Shown here piece after piece: positions 5,710-12,748 of a DNA stretch of 14,162 nucleotides. This DNA is from JBBSVE01 sp038233815 (GTDB lineage Bacteria; Pseudomonadota; Alphaproteobacteria; Rhodobacterales; Rhodobacteraceae): contig JBBSVE010000083.1 in assembly GCA_038233815.1 (NCBI GenBank), positions 1 through 14,162 on the forward strand, in the 5' to 3' direction. The notes under the pieces were generated by a model. That model was not told where the DNA came from. It saw only the letters and a list, made by a program, of their open reading frames with translations, and made no database searches. A program made the translations under genes and the position numbers. Within the stretch, counting starts at the first letter, position 1. Every line of letters begins with the position of its first letter.

Positions 5710-7359
5710 ATGAAACATTTTCTCGCCACAAGCACGTCTGCCTCGGCCCTTCTCCTCTGCGCGTCCGCCGCGATGGCTGATGTCACGGCAGATCAGGTCT
5801 GGACCGCGTGGCAGACCATGGGCAAAACCGGCGGCAATTCCTACACCGTCGGCAAGGAGGAGAAGGGCCCCGGCACCGTCACCGTGACCGACCTCGCGAT
5901 CAAGAACACGAACGGATCGACTGACGTGACCGGCACGCTGCCCAAGATGACCTTCACCGAACAGGGCGACGGCACCGTCGCCGTCACCACGTCGGACACC
6001 TACAAGCTCGACGTCAAGACGAAGGGCAAGGACGACCACCAGTTCACCAACACCGTCACGATGACCCAGTCCGGGCAGAAGCTGATCGTGTCCGGCACGC
6101 CCGAGACGATGAGCTACGACTACAAGGCCGACACGCTCGATGTCGCGGTGGGCGATTTTACCCGGGACGGGACGCCCTACGATCTGCAGATCGACGCCAC
6201 GTTGAAGGCGCCGTCGGTGGGCTACGTGATGAAGCCGGGCGAGAAGCTGGACCTCGCGACGACGCTCGCGGTCTCGTCGGTGGATTTCAAGGCGAAGGGG
6301 ACGAAATACTCGGAGCTGACTGGGTCCGCGTCCGACGACACGGGAAGCGGCGACGACGTGGATAACGACGGCTCCGATACGGATGGCGCGGATCAAAGCG
6401 ACAGCGCCCCTGCGACCCCGGTCGATTCGCCCGAGGCGTTCGATCTGACCGGCACCATCACCGGCATCGCGGGCGCCTCGACGAGCACGATGGACGGCAA
6501 GGCAGACGGCTCCAGCGATTTTTCCAAGATGCTCGCCGCAGGCTTCATGACACAGGGGTCCTTTACCTACGACGGCTCCACCATCGACGGCTCCATGGTC
6601 GACGAGGGCGGCGCGAAGATGTCCTACCTGGTGAAGAACGGGGCCGGCAAGCTGGACCTCGCGATCGATGCCGATCGGATCGTCTACGACGTGTCGTCCG
6701 ACAACACGTCGGTGGAGCTGAAATCGGCGGATTTCCCGGTGCCCGACATGTCTTTTGCACTGGTGGAGAGCAAGATCGCGCTCCTCCTGCCGATCGCGAA
6801 GAGCGAGACGCCTAAGCCGTTTGCGCTGAACTTCACGATGCGCGGCTTGACGGTGTCGGACGCGATCTGGAACCTGTTCGACCCGAAATCGACGATTGCG
6901 CGGACGCCGGCAAATGTCGTGCTGGATGTCACCGGCACCGCGACGCCAAAGGAGAGCCTCGCCAATCCCGGTGGAGCGGAGGCCCTGTCGTCGGGCGAAG
7001 CGTCCCCGGCAGACCTCAACACCCTGGAGATCGCCGATCTGGAGGTGACCGCCGGTGGCGCGTCGCTGAAGGGCACAGGCGAGGTCGCCTTCGACTATTC
7101 CAAACCGAAGGTGCTGGGGGGCGAACTGCCGATGCCGGTCGGCACGGTGAACCTGACACTCGACGGGGCGAACGATCTGCTGGGCAAGCTGATGACGCTG
7201 GGGGCGATCGACCCGCAGGTGATGATGGGCTTCGGCATGGTCACCTCGATGATCGCGAAACCTGGTGCGACGCCTGATTCGCTGGTGTCGAAGATCGAGT
7301 TCACTGACGACGGAAAAATCCTCGCAAACGGCAATCCGCTGCCCATCGGCCCGCAATAG
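5710..7359 (+). CDS. Secreted DUF2125-like protein with Asp-rich insertion
   Basis: A 549-aa exported protein resembling the DUF2125 family common in Rhodobacteraceae; the function is unknown. The N-terminus MKHFLATSTSASALLLCASA… is a Sec signal peptide with probable cleavage after AMA (23/24). The mature part opens with TADQVWTAWQTMGKTGGN and continues as alternating strand-rich, Thr/Asp/Gly-rich segments, suggesting a large beta-structured periplasmic or surface domain. The C-terminus SKIEFTDDGKILANGNPLPIG fits the family. Residues 209–231 form an acidic insertion with ten Asp, including DVDNDG, a DxDxDG-like element. There is no lipobox and no membrane segment after the signal peptide. The ATG at 5710 is chosen because the signal peptide begins there, with GGAG 10 nt upstream; an upstream in-frame ATG at 5674 would add 12 residues before the basic n-region and overlaps the likely promoter. 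A hairpin follows the stop. Confidence 0.75.
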   Translation: MKHFLATSTSASALLLCASAAMADVTADQVWTAWQTMGKTGGNSYTVGKEEKGPGTVTVTDLAIKNTNGSTDVTGTLPKMTFTEQGDGTVAVTTSDTYKLDVKTKGKDDHQFTNTVTMTQSGQKLIVSGTPETMSYDYKADTLDVAVGDFTRDGTPYDLQIDATLKAPSVGYVMKPGEKLDLATTLAVSSVDFKAKGTKYSELTGSASDDTGSGDDVDNDGSDTDGADQSDSAPATPVDSPEAFDLTGTITGIAGASTSTMDGKADGSSDFSKMLAAGFMTQGSFTYDGSTIDGSMVDEGGAKMSYLVKNGAGKLDLAIDADRIVYDVSSDNTSVELKSADFPVPDMSFALVESKIALLLPIAKSETPKPFALNFTMRGLTVSDAIWNLFDPKSTIARTPANVVLDVTGTATPKESLANPGGAEALSSGEASPADLNTLEIADLEVTAGGASLKGTGEVAFDYSKPKVLGGELPMPVGTVNLTLDGANDLLGKLMTLGAIDPQVMMGFGMVTSMIAKPGATPDSLVSKIEFTDDGKILANGNPLPIGPQ

Positions 7360-7366
7360 GGGCGCC

Positions 7367-7399
7367 GGGCCGACCTTGCAGGCGGGGGCAGGTCGGCCT
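7367..7399 (+). terminator. Hairpin after the DUF2125 gene, probable terminator
   Basis: GGCCGACCT (7368–7376) and AGGTCGGCC (7390–7398) pair perfectly over 9 bp, extendable by one G·T, around a 13-nt loop, starting 8 nt past the stop. No T-run follows, so it may stop transcription weakly, rely on Rho, or protect the 3' end. It separates the DUF2125 gene from tldE. Confidence 0.5.
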
Positions 7400-7410
7400 A
7401 CCTCCGTCCG

Positions 7411-7436
7411 GCGCGGGATCTCTACCGCGCCCGCGC
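7411..7436 (+). repeat. Inverted repeat abutting the tldE ribosome binding site
   Basis: GCGCGGG (7411–7417) pairs with CCCGCGC (7430–7436) across 12 nt; an alternative pairing uses CCGCGC at 7425–7430. The right arm ends immediately before AAAGG (7437–7441), the ribosome binding site of tldE. The structure could affect translation, but GC-rich DNA makes such stems common by chance. Confidence 0.4.
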
Positions 7437-7448
7437 AAAGGCGATCCC

Positions 7449-8792
7449 ATGACCCGCTCCCTCACCGATCTGACCGCAGCCCTGCTGGCGGAGGCTGTCC
7501 GCGCCGGCGCCGATGCCGCCGACGCCCTTGCGGTGGATGGCACGACAGTCTCCATCGACATCCGCGCGGGCGCGCTGGAGCAGGTGGAGCGCGAGGAGGG
7601 CGTCGAGTTGGGCCTGCGCGTCCTGATCGGGCGCCGGCAGGCATGTGTCTCGGTGTCCGACACATCCCCTGCGACGCTGCGCGCGGTGGCGGAGCGGGCC
7701 GTCGCTATGGCCCGTGAGGCGCCGGAAGATCCCTATGCGGGGCTCGCCGGTCCGGATCAGCTGGCACGCGACCGCGACATGTCGGGGCTGGAGCTGCACG
7801 ATGACAGCGAAGACCCCTCCGCCGCGCGGCTGGAGGAGGATGCCCGCCGCGTCGAGGCGGCCGCGATGGAGGTCGACGGCATCGTGCAGGTCGAGGCGTC
7901 GGCCAGCCACTCGCGCCGCCGCATCGTCATGGCGGCGAGCAACGGGTTCGCGGGCAGCTACGCGCGCACATCCCGTTCCGCCCATGCCGTGGCCTTCATC
8001 GGCAGCGGAACGGGGATGGAGCGGGACTATGCCGCCGAAGGGCGCATCTTTTCCGCCGACATGCCGGACGCGGAAAGCATCGGCGCGCTCGCCGCCGAAC
8101 GGACCCTGTCGCGCGCGGGCGCGAGAAAGCCCGCGACCGGCGCCTATCCGGTGCTCTACGATGAGCGTGTGTCGTCGAGCCTGATCGGGCATCTCCTGTC
8201 CGCCGTGAACGGCAGCGGGATCGCGCGCGGGTCGTCGTGGCTGCGTGATGCGCTGGGCCAGCAGGTGGTGCCCGAGGCGCTGTCGGTGATCGAGGACCCG
8301 CACCGCACGCGGATCTCCGGCAGCCGTCTGTTCGACGCGGAAGGCTTGCCCACCGCCCGCCGTCTGATCGTAGAAAATGGCATCCTCACGGGCTGGACGC
8401 TGGATCTGGCGACGGCGCGGCAGTTGAAGATGACCTCCACCGCGTCGGCCACGCGCGGAACCTCGTCGCCGCCGTCGCCCGGAACCTCGAACATCGACCT
8501 GACGCAGGGCAACACCACGCGCGAGGATCTGATAGCACAGATGGGAACCGGGCTTCTGGTGACGTCGCTGATCGGGTCGTCGATCAACGCCACGTCTGGC
8601 GACTATTCGCGCGGTGCGTCCGGTTTCTGGGTGGAGCGGGGCGAGATCGCCTATCCAGTCAACGAATGCACCATCGCGGGCAACCTTCGCCAGATGCTGA
8701 TGCGGATCACCCCCGCCAACGACGCGCGGGCGCACCTGTCGATCCGTGTGCCCTCGCTCCTCGTGGAAGGGATGACGCTTGCCGGGGCCTGA
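7449..8792 (+). CDS. pmbA: TldE/PmbA-family metalloprotease subunit
   Basis: A 447-aa protein of the TldD/PmbA family, of the TldE (PmbA) type. TldD and TldE form a heterodimer that degrades unfolded peptides and, in E. coli, removes the microcin B17 leader and helps destroy the CcdA antitoxin. Family sequences seen include the N-terminal AGADAADALAVDG (19–31), LEQVEREEGVELGLRV around 43–58, and the C-terminal GDYSRGASGFW (384–394) with EIAYPVNECTIAGNL (399–413). The HExxxH zinc site of TldD is absent, as expected for the TldE partner, so it should be inactive alone; no tldD is in the window. The ATG at 7449 has AAAGG 7 nt upstream. Its 3' end overlaps the start of the next gene by 14 nt, indicating co-translation. 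Confidence 0.93.
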   Translation: MTRSLTDLTAALLAEAVRAGADAADALAVDGTTVSIDIRAGALEQVEREEGVELGLRVLIGRRQACVSVSDTSPATLRAVAERAVAMAREAPEDPYAGLAGPDQLARDRDMSGLELHDDSEDPSAARLEEDARRVEAAAMEVDGIVQVEASASHSRRRIVMAASNGFAGSYARTSRSAHAVAFIGSGTGMERDYAAEGRIFSADMPDAESIGALAAERTLSRAGARKPATGAYPVLYDERVSSSLIGHLLSAVNGSGIARGSSWLRDALGQQVVPEALSVIEDPHRTRISGSRLFDAEGLPTARRLIVENGILTGWTLDLATARQLKMTSTASATRGTSSPPSPGTSNIDLTQGNTTREDLIAQMGTGLLVTSLIGSSINATSGDYSRGASGFWVERGEIAYPVNECTIAGNLRQMLMRITPANDARAHLSIRVPSLLVEGMTLAGA

Positions 8793-9561
8793 GGCGGACC
8801 TGACGCTTCTGACGGCTGCGGCGAGGAAGGCGGGAGAGATCGCCCTCGGTTTCTGGCAGGCGAGCCCCGAGGTCTGGGACAAGCCCGACGGCCAAGGCCC
8901 CGTGACAGAGGCCGATCTCGCCGTGGATGCGATGTTGCGGGACATGCTGCTGTCTGCGCGCCCCGGCCACGGCTGGCTGTCGGAGGAATCGCCCGACGAT
9001 ACCGCCCGGCTGGACCGGCGCGACCTGTTCATCGTGGACCCGATCGACGGCACGCGCGCTTTCATCGCGGGGGAGGCGGATTTCTCCCACGCGCTAGCCA
9101 TCGCGCGGGAGGGGCGGATCACTGCGGCGGTGGTCTATCTGCCTGCGCGCGATCTTCTGTTCGCGGCCACCGATACCGAATCCGCGACCTGCAACGGCGT
9201 GGCGATTCGACCGTCGGATCGCATCGACCCCGACGGCGCGCATGTGCTGGCGCCAAAAGGAGCCTTCACTGCGGATCGCTGGCCGGGGGGCGTGCCGGAT
9301 GTCACGCGGGCGTTCCGGTCCTCGATCGCCTACCGATTATGCCTCGTGGCCGAGGGTCGGTTCGACGCGGTGCTGACCTTCCGACCCTCGTGGGAATGGG
9401 ACATCGCGGCGGGAAGCCTGATCGCCGCACAGGCCGGCGCGACCGTCAGCGATGCAGAGGGCGCGCCGCTGCGCTTCAATCGCCCCGATCCGCGCACGCC
9501 CGGCGTGTTCGCGGCGCCGCCCGGTCTCCACCGCGCGATGATGGCGCGGCGTCAGCCGTAG
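8779..9561 (+). CDS. Inositol-monophosphatase/CysQ-family phosphatase
   Basis: A 260-aa Mg2+-dependent phosphatase of the inositol monophosphatase/3'(2'),5'-bisphosphate nucleotidase superfamily. Metal ligands are visible: SEES (68–71, E69/E70), DPIDGT (87–92, D87 and D90) and WEWDIAAG (205–212, D208). VTEADLAVD (42–50) is the usual N-terminal motif. The substrate could be PAP (CysQ-like), inositol phosphate or a related sugar phosphate; the DLFIVDPIDGTRAF context and length favour a CysQ-like nucleotidase, but this is inference. The start is TTG at 8779: GGAAGG (8765–8770) lies 8 nt before it and an in-frame TGA at 8773 excludes anything longer, while the next ATG would delete the VTEAD motif. 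It overlaps tldE by 14 nt. Its stop lies inside the end of the opposing flavoprotein gene (10-nt overlap). Confidence 0.88.
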   Translation: MPGPEADLTLLTAAARKAGEIALGFWQASPEVWDKPDGQGPVTEADLAVDAMLRDMLLSARPGHGWLSEESPDDTARLDRRDLFIVDPIDGTRAFIAGEADFSHALAIAREGRITAAVVYLPARDLLFAATDTESATCNGVAIRPSDRIDPDGAHVLAPKGAFTADRWPGGVPDVTRAFRSSIAYRLCLVAEGRFDAVLTFRPSWEWDIAAGSLIAAQAGATVSDAEGAPLRFNRPDPRTPGVFAAPPGLHRAMMARRQP

Positions 9562-10724
9562 TCCGCCGCCGCCCGTCCCGCCCAGCGCCCCGTGGCCATG
9601 CAGCCGGTCAGCAGATAGCCCCCGGTCGGCGCCTCCCAGTCCAGCATCTCACCCGCCGCGAAGACGCCGGCGAGCGCGCTCAGTTCCAACCCCTCCGTCA
9701 CCGCCTCCCGCACCACCCCTCCGGCGGAGGAGATCGCGCCGGACAGCGGCATCGGACTGCCGAGGGGAACCGGCAGCGCCTTAAGCAGCGCCGCCAGTGC
9801 CTCGCCCTCGGGCATCCCATCCCGGTCGCGCGTCCATTCCATCACCAGTGCGGCGGCCACGGGGGAGAGGCCCGCCTTGCGCAACCGTGCGCTGACCGTG
9901 TCGCCCCGACGCGCACGCGCCAGCCGGGCCGCCAATGCCGCCTCCGCCAGATCGGGAGCGAGGTCCAGCGTCAGGTCCGCCCCCTCGCGCAGGGATCGGC
10001 TGACCGCATAGATCCCGCCGCCTTCGAGGCCGTGGGCGGTCACGACAAACTCCCCCCGCTCACGTAGCCCGTCGGAGGTGGAAAGGGCCACGCCTTTCAC
10101 GGGTTGCCCGAAATGCCGCGCCATGTGCGCCGACCAGTCGAGGCGAAAGCCCATGTTGGCGGGCCGGAACGGAGCCACCGACACGCCCCGCGCTTCCACC
10201 CACGGCACCCATGCGGCGTCGGAACCGAGGCGCGGCCAGCTCGCCCCGCCCAGCGCAAGCACGGTGACGGCAGGGCGCACCGTCAGCGCGCCCTCCGGCG
10301 TCTCGAAGGCCAGACAATCATCCCGGAATCCCGTCCAGCGCCAAGTCCGCCGGAATACCACGCCGGCCTCCCCCAACCTTGCGAGCCATGCCCTGAGCAG
10401 CGGCGACCCCTTCATCGCCACCGGAAAGATCCGCCCGGAGGAGCCGGTGAACACCTCCTGCCCCAGGCCCCGCGCCCAGTCCGCCACCGCGTTAGACCCA
10501 AATTCCGCCACTATGGGAGAGAGCCACGGCCCCCATGCCGCAGGTTCCGCCCCCGCCTTGGCGAGGTTCAGCCCGGATTTCCCCGCCATCAGGAACTTGC
10601 GCGCGGGTGAGGGTCTGGCCTCCGCCACCAGCACCCGCCGCCCGGCTTGTGCCAGCACCTCCGCCGCCATCAGCCCGGCCGGTCCTGCACCGATGACGAG
10701 CGCGTCGACCTCCCGCGCGCTCAC
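9552..10724 (-). CDS. FAD-dependent oxidoreductase, HI0933/TIGR03862 type
   Basis: A 390-aa flavoprotein. The N-terminal dinucleotide-binding loop is ALVIGAGPAGLMAAE (8–22, GxGxxG), followed by KFLMAGKSGLNL (43–54), which replaces the SGGGRCN-type motif of the HI0933/BaiN family, as in the TIGR03862 group. ALGGASWPRLGSD lies mid-protein, and GVFAAGEMLDWEAPTGGYLLTGCMATG near the C-terminus completes the FAD site. The reaction is unknown; relatives are called NAD(P)/FAD-dependent oxidoreductases. The GTG at 10724 is chosen because the Rossmann strand begins a few residues later and the GTG forms a GTGA overlap with the stop of the upstream GAF gene, so translation is probably coupled. A longer frame to 11039 is a shadow of that gene. 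The 3' end overlaps the phosphatase gene tail to tail by 10 nt. Confidence 0.88.
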   Translation of the reverse strand: MSAREVDALVIGAGPAGLMAAEVLAQAGRRVLVAEARPSPARKFLMAGKSGLNLAKAGAEPAAWGPWLSPIVAEFGSNAVADWARGLGQEVFTGSSGRIFPVAMKGSPLLRAWLARLGEAGVVFRRTWRWTGFRDDCLAFETPEGALTVRPAVTVLALGGASWPRLGSDAAWVPWVEARGVSVAPFRPANMGFRLDWSAHMARHFGQPVKGVALSTSDGLRERGEFVVTAHGLEGGGIYAVSRSLREGADLTLDLAPDLAEAALAARLARARRGDTVSARLRKAGLSPVAAALVMEWTRDRDGMPEGEALAALLKALPVPLGSPMPLSGAISSAGGVVREAVTEGLELSALAGVFAAGEMLDWEAPTGGYLLTGCMATGRWAGRAAADYG

Positions 10725-11158
10725 GGGTCCGGGTGGCAGGCGAGATCGTGCATCAGCGAACCCTTGTGCTGCGCCAGAAGCTGGTGATAGCGCGCAAGCC
10801 GTTCGGGCGTAAAATGATCCTCCCCCGCCAGCAGGTTCACGGTCGCGACCACCAAGCCCTCGGCATCCGTCACGGGCAGGTTGGCGCAGGAGGTGAGACC
10901 CAGCGCCACGATCCGTTCGTGATCTGCAAACCACGGCGCGAATCCCTCCGGGCGGTTGGCCACGAACGTCTCGCCGCGGTCCAGCACCTGCGCGGACCAG
11001 CCGTCCCGTGCCACCGGCTTTTCGCCCGACAGCGGCCACGCGGCGGCATCGGAGGTATAGACCCGCGTCGCCACCCCGTCACCGATCCTCGATACGGTGA
11101 AGAGCCGCGTGCCCAGATCGGCACAGGCATGGTGGAGGGACGCATAGACCGAGTTCAT
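10721..11158 (-). CDS. Stand-alone GAF-domain protein, 145 aa
   Basis: A 145-aa protein that is essentially one GAF-like domain: LGTRLFTVSRIGDGVATRVYTSD at the start, WSAQVLDRGETFVANRPEGFAPWF in the middle, then LGLTSCANLPVTDAEGLVVATVNLLAGEDHFTPE, the typical strand–turn–strand end of a GAF fold. There is no kinase, cyclase or DNA-binding domain. Family relatives of this size exist as free-standing proteins in Rhodobacteraceae; ligand and role are unknown. The start MNSVYASLHH at 11158 is preferred because AAAGG lies 10 nt upstream and homologous proteins start just before the first helix; upstream in-frame codons give a poor arginine/cysteine-rich extension. A weak promoter (TTGCCA, 17 nt, ACTATG; 11233 down to 11205) is possible. 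The stop overlaps the GTG of the flavoprotein gene. Confidence 0.78.
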   Translation of the reverse strand: MNSVYASLHHACADLGTRLFTVSRIGDGVATRVYTSDAAAWPLSGEKPVARDGWSAQVLDRGETFVANRPEGFAPWFADHERIVALGLTSCANLPVTDAEGLVVATVNLLAGEDHFTPERLARYHQLLAQHKGSLMHDLACHPDP

Positions 11159-11181
11159 CGTGAGGCCGCCTTTCCGCGATC

Positions 11182-11197
11182 GGGCCGCGCACGGCCC
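11182..11197 (-). repeat. Short GC hairpin between holA and the GAF gene
   Basis: GGGCCG (11182–11187) and CGGCCC (11192–11197) pair around a 4-nt loop. It lies 50 nt past the holA stop and about 25 nt before the GAF start in the 88-nt gap, so it could end the leuS–lptE–holA transcript or structure the GAF leader. No T-run follows. Confidence 0.35.
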
Positions 11198-11246
11198 CGG
11201 CTTGCATAGTCCACAGCGCCCGCCGCGTGGCAACCGCCGGAGCGCT

Positions 11247-12251
11247 TCAACGCGGCATCAGCGCAAGCCGGATCATCGCGCGCTCCATCACCGCCATCCC
11301 CGGCGCGCGGCTGGAGGAGCGGAGCGTGAGGTCCGTCTCCACCAGATGGCGCAACGCATCCTCGAGCCGCGCCGCACCCCAGGTCTGCGCCTGACGCTTC
11401 GCCGCCTCACCCCGCGCGCCGTATAGCTGCCGTCCGCGCGCAGCACCGCCGGGATCGGCCGCTGCACCGTGCAGCGCTTTGAAATGCCACAGAAGGGCGA
11501 TACAGATCGACACCGGTAGCACCGCCTGACCCTCCAGCCTGCGCATCAGCGTGCCCACGTCGGCGGTCCTGCCGTCGGCCACCGCCAGAACCGCATCTTC
11601 GACCGCCGCCTCCAGCGTCGCCGGCGCGCAGGCGGCGATATCCTCGGGGGTCAGCGGCGTCGCGTCGCGCCACTTGTAAAGCGCGACCTTCTCCAGCACC
11701 TGCCGGAAATCGCCGGGATCGAGCGCGCGGGCCAGCGCCGTCAGATCGGCCAACGCATCGGTCGGGACGGCATCGAGCCCCGCGCGCCGGAGTTCGGCCG
11801 CGATCTCCTCGCGCCCCGGAGGCTCGTCATAGACGGCGATGGACACGGCAGCGCCCGACGCCTCGAACGCCTTCCGGAGTGCGGAGGCCTTGCCCAGCGC
11901 CTTTGCCGTCGCGACGATATGGGCGTCCCCCGGCCGCCAGCCCGACAGCGCCTCCGCCATCAGCGTGCCGAGGCCATCGGTCGCATCCTCGACGAAGACC
12001 GCGCGGGGGCCGGGAAAGAACGCCACCGCCCGCATCGCGTCGTTGAGGGCGGCCCCGTCGCGGCGCAGATCGCCGCCCGAAAGGCGCGTGAGGCGCATCT
12101 CCGCCTCCCCCTCCGGTCCGATCAGCGCACGCACCGCATCCTGCCGCTTCAGCGCGACCCGCATCGCGTCCGCACCGTGGATCAGAAGGCCCGCCTTGCC
12201 CGGATCGGGCCGGGTCACATAGGCCGACGCTTGCGGGCCGGACAGCTTCAC
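11247..12251 (-). CDS. holA: DNA polymerase III delta subunit
   Basis: A 334-aa protein matching the delta subunit of the replicative clamp loader, which opens the sliding clamp. The start VKLSGPQASAYVTRPDPG, then LLIHGADAMRVALKRQDAV and ALIGPEGEAEMRLTRL with GDLRRDGAALNDAMRAVAFF are typical of alphaproteobacterial HolA; GPRAVFVEDATDG and DFRQVLEKVALYKW follow in the expected order. Delta lacks a functional ATPase site, and none is seen. The GTG at 12251 is chosen because it matches the usual family start and overlaps the lptE stop as GTGA; a longer frame to 12449 is only the lptE shadow. It is the last gene of the leuS–lptE–holA chain. Confidence 0.93.
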   Translation of the reverse strand: MKLSGPQASAYVTRPDPGKAGLLIHGADAMRVALKRQDAVRALIGPEGEAEMRLTRLSGGDLRRDGAALNDAMRAVAFFPGPRAVFVEDATDGLGTLMAEALSGWRPGDAHIVATAKALGKASALRKAFEASGAAVSIAVYDEPPGREEIAAELRRAGLDAVPTDALADLTALARALDPGDFRQVLEKVALYKWRDATPLTPEDIAACAPATLEAAVEDAVLAVADGRTADVGTLMRRLEGQAVLPVSICIALLWHFKALHGAAADPGGAARGRQLYGARGEAAKRQAQTWGAARLEDALRHLVETDLTLRSSSRAPGMAVMERAMIRLALMPR

Positions 12252-12748
12252 CTTGCGTTCCAGCGCCCCGAGGTGGCGACGAGCTCGGTGACGATGGCAT
12301 CGGCGAGGATCCGCATCAGGCGGCGCGTCGCATCGACCTGCGCCGTCGTGACAGAGGCCACCGTGGTGCCGGTGGCCGAAAACGACGTGAAGTTCCGCGC
12401 CTCCCCCGATGCCACCGCCGCACCACCGCCGACCGGCACCAGTTGCCACGTCACCGTGCCATTGAGGTTGTAGCGCGTGATCGACAGGTCCGGCGTCACC
12501 GCCACGCCCACCGACTGGATCCCGATCCCGTAGGTCAGCACGAATCGCGGCGACCGGGGCGGGCCAAGCCGCTCCTCCAGCCGCTCCACCAGATCGAAGC
12601 CGTTCTTGTCGTAGGGATCTGCGACGCGGATGTCCCCCTTGAGGCCCACGGCCGGCCCGCCGGGCGCATAGGCCGGACGGAACCCGCAGGCCGACAGCGC
12701 ACCCGCGCCTGCGAGTCCGAGAAATCCGCGCCGGTCAGACGACCACAT
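12248..12748 (-). CDS. lptE: LPS-assembly lipoprotein LptE
   Basis: A 166-aa outer-membrane lipoprotein that plugs and helps assemble the LptD channel, which delivers lipopolysaccharide to the cell surface. The lipobox LSAC (18–21) gives acylated C21, followed by the family hallmark GFRPAYAPGG (22–31). The mature part is a small alpha/beta domain ending in a helix with DATRRLMRILADAIVTEL. The n-region SSDRRGFLGLAG contains a twin arginine, resembling a Tat signal; see findings. The ATG at 12748 lies 14 nt inside the end of leuS, and the stop overlaps the holA GTG by 4 nt, so translation is coupled at both ends. The order leuS–lptE–holA is found in many alphaproteobacteria and supports the call despite the weak sequence conservation of LptE. 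Confidence 0.9.
   Translation of the reverse strand: MWSSDRRGFLGLAGAGALSACGFRPAYAPGGPAVGLKGDIRVADPYDKNGFDLVERLEERLGPPRSPRFVLTYGIGIQSVGVAVTPDLSITRYNLNGTVTWQLVPVGGGAAVASGEARNFTSFSATGTTVASVTTAQVDATRRLMRILADAIVTELVATSGRWNAR

Noticed and set aside
6300..6420. Asp/Ser-rich codons in the DUF2125 gene as a frameshift or assembly scar
   Set aside because: The frame continues on both sides with family-like sequence and unchanged codon usage, so an insertion within the protein is the simpler reading.
5587..7356. A 589-codon open frame antisense to the DUF2125 gene
   Set aside because: Its Arg/His-rich composition is that of a shadow frame, while the plus-strand product has a signal peptide and family features.
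7422..9122. A 566-codon minus-strand frame opposite tldE and the phosphatase gene
   Set aside because: The plus-strand proteins have clear family motifs; the antisense product has none.
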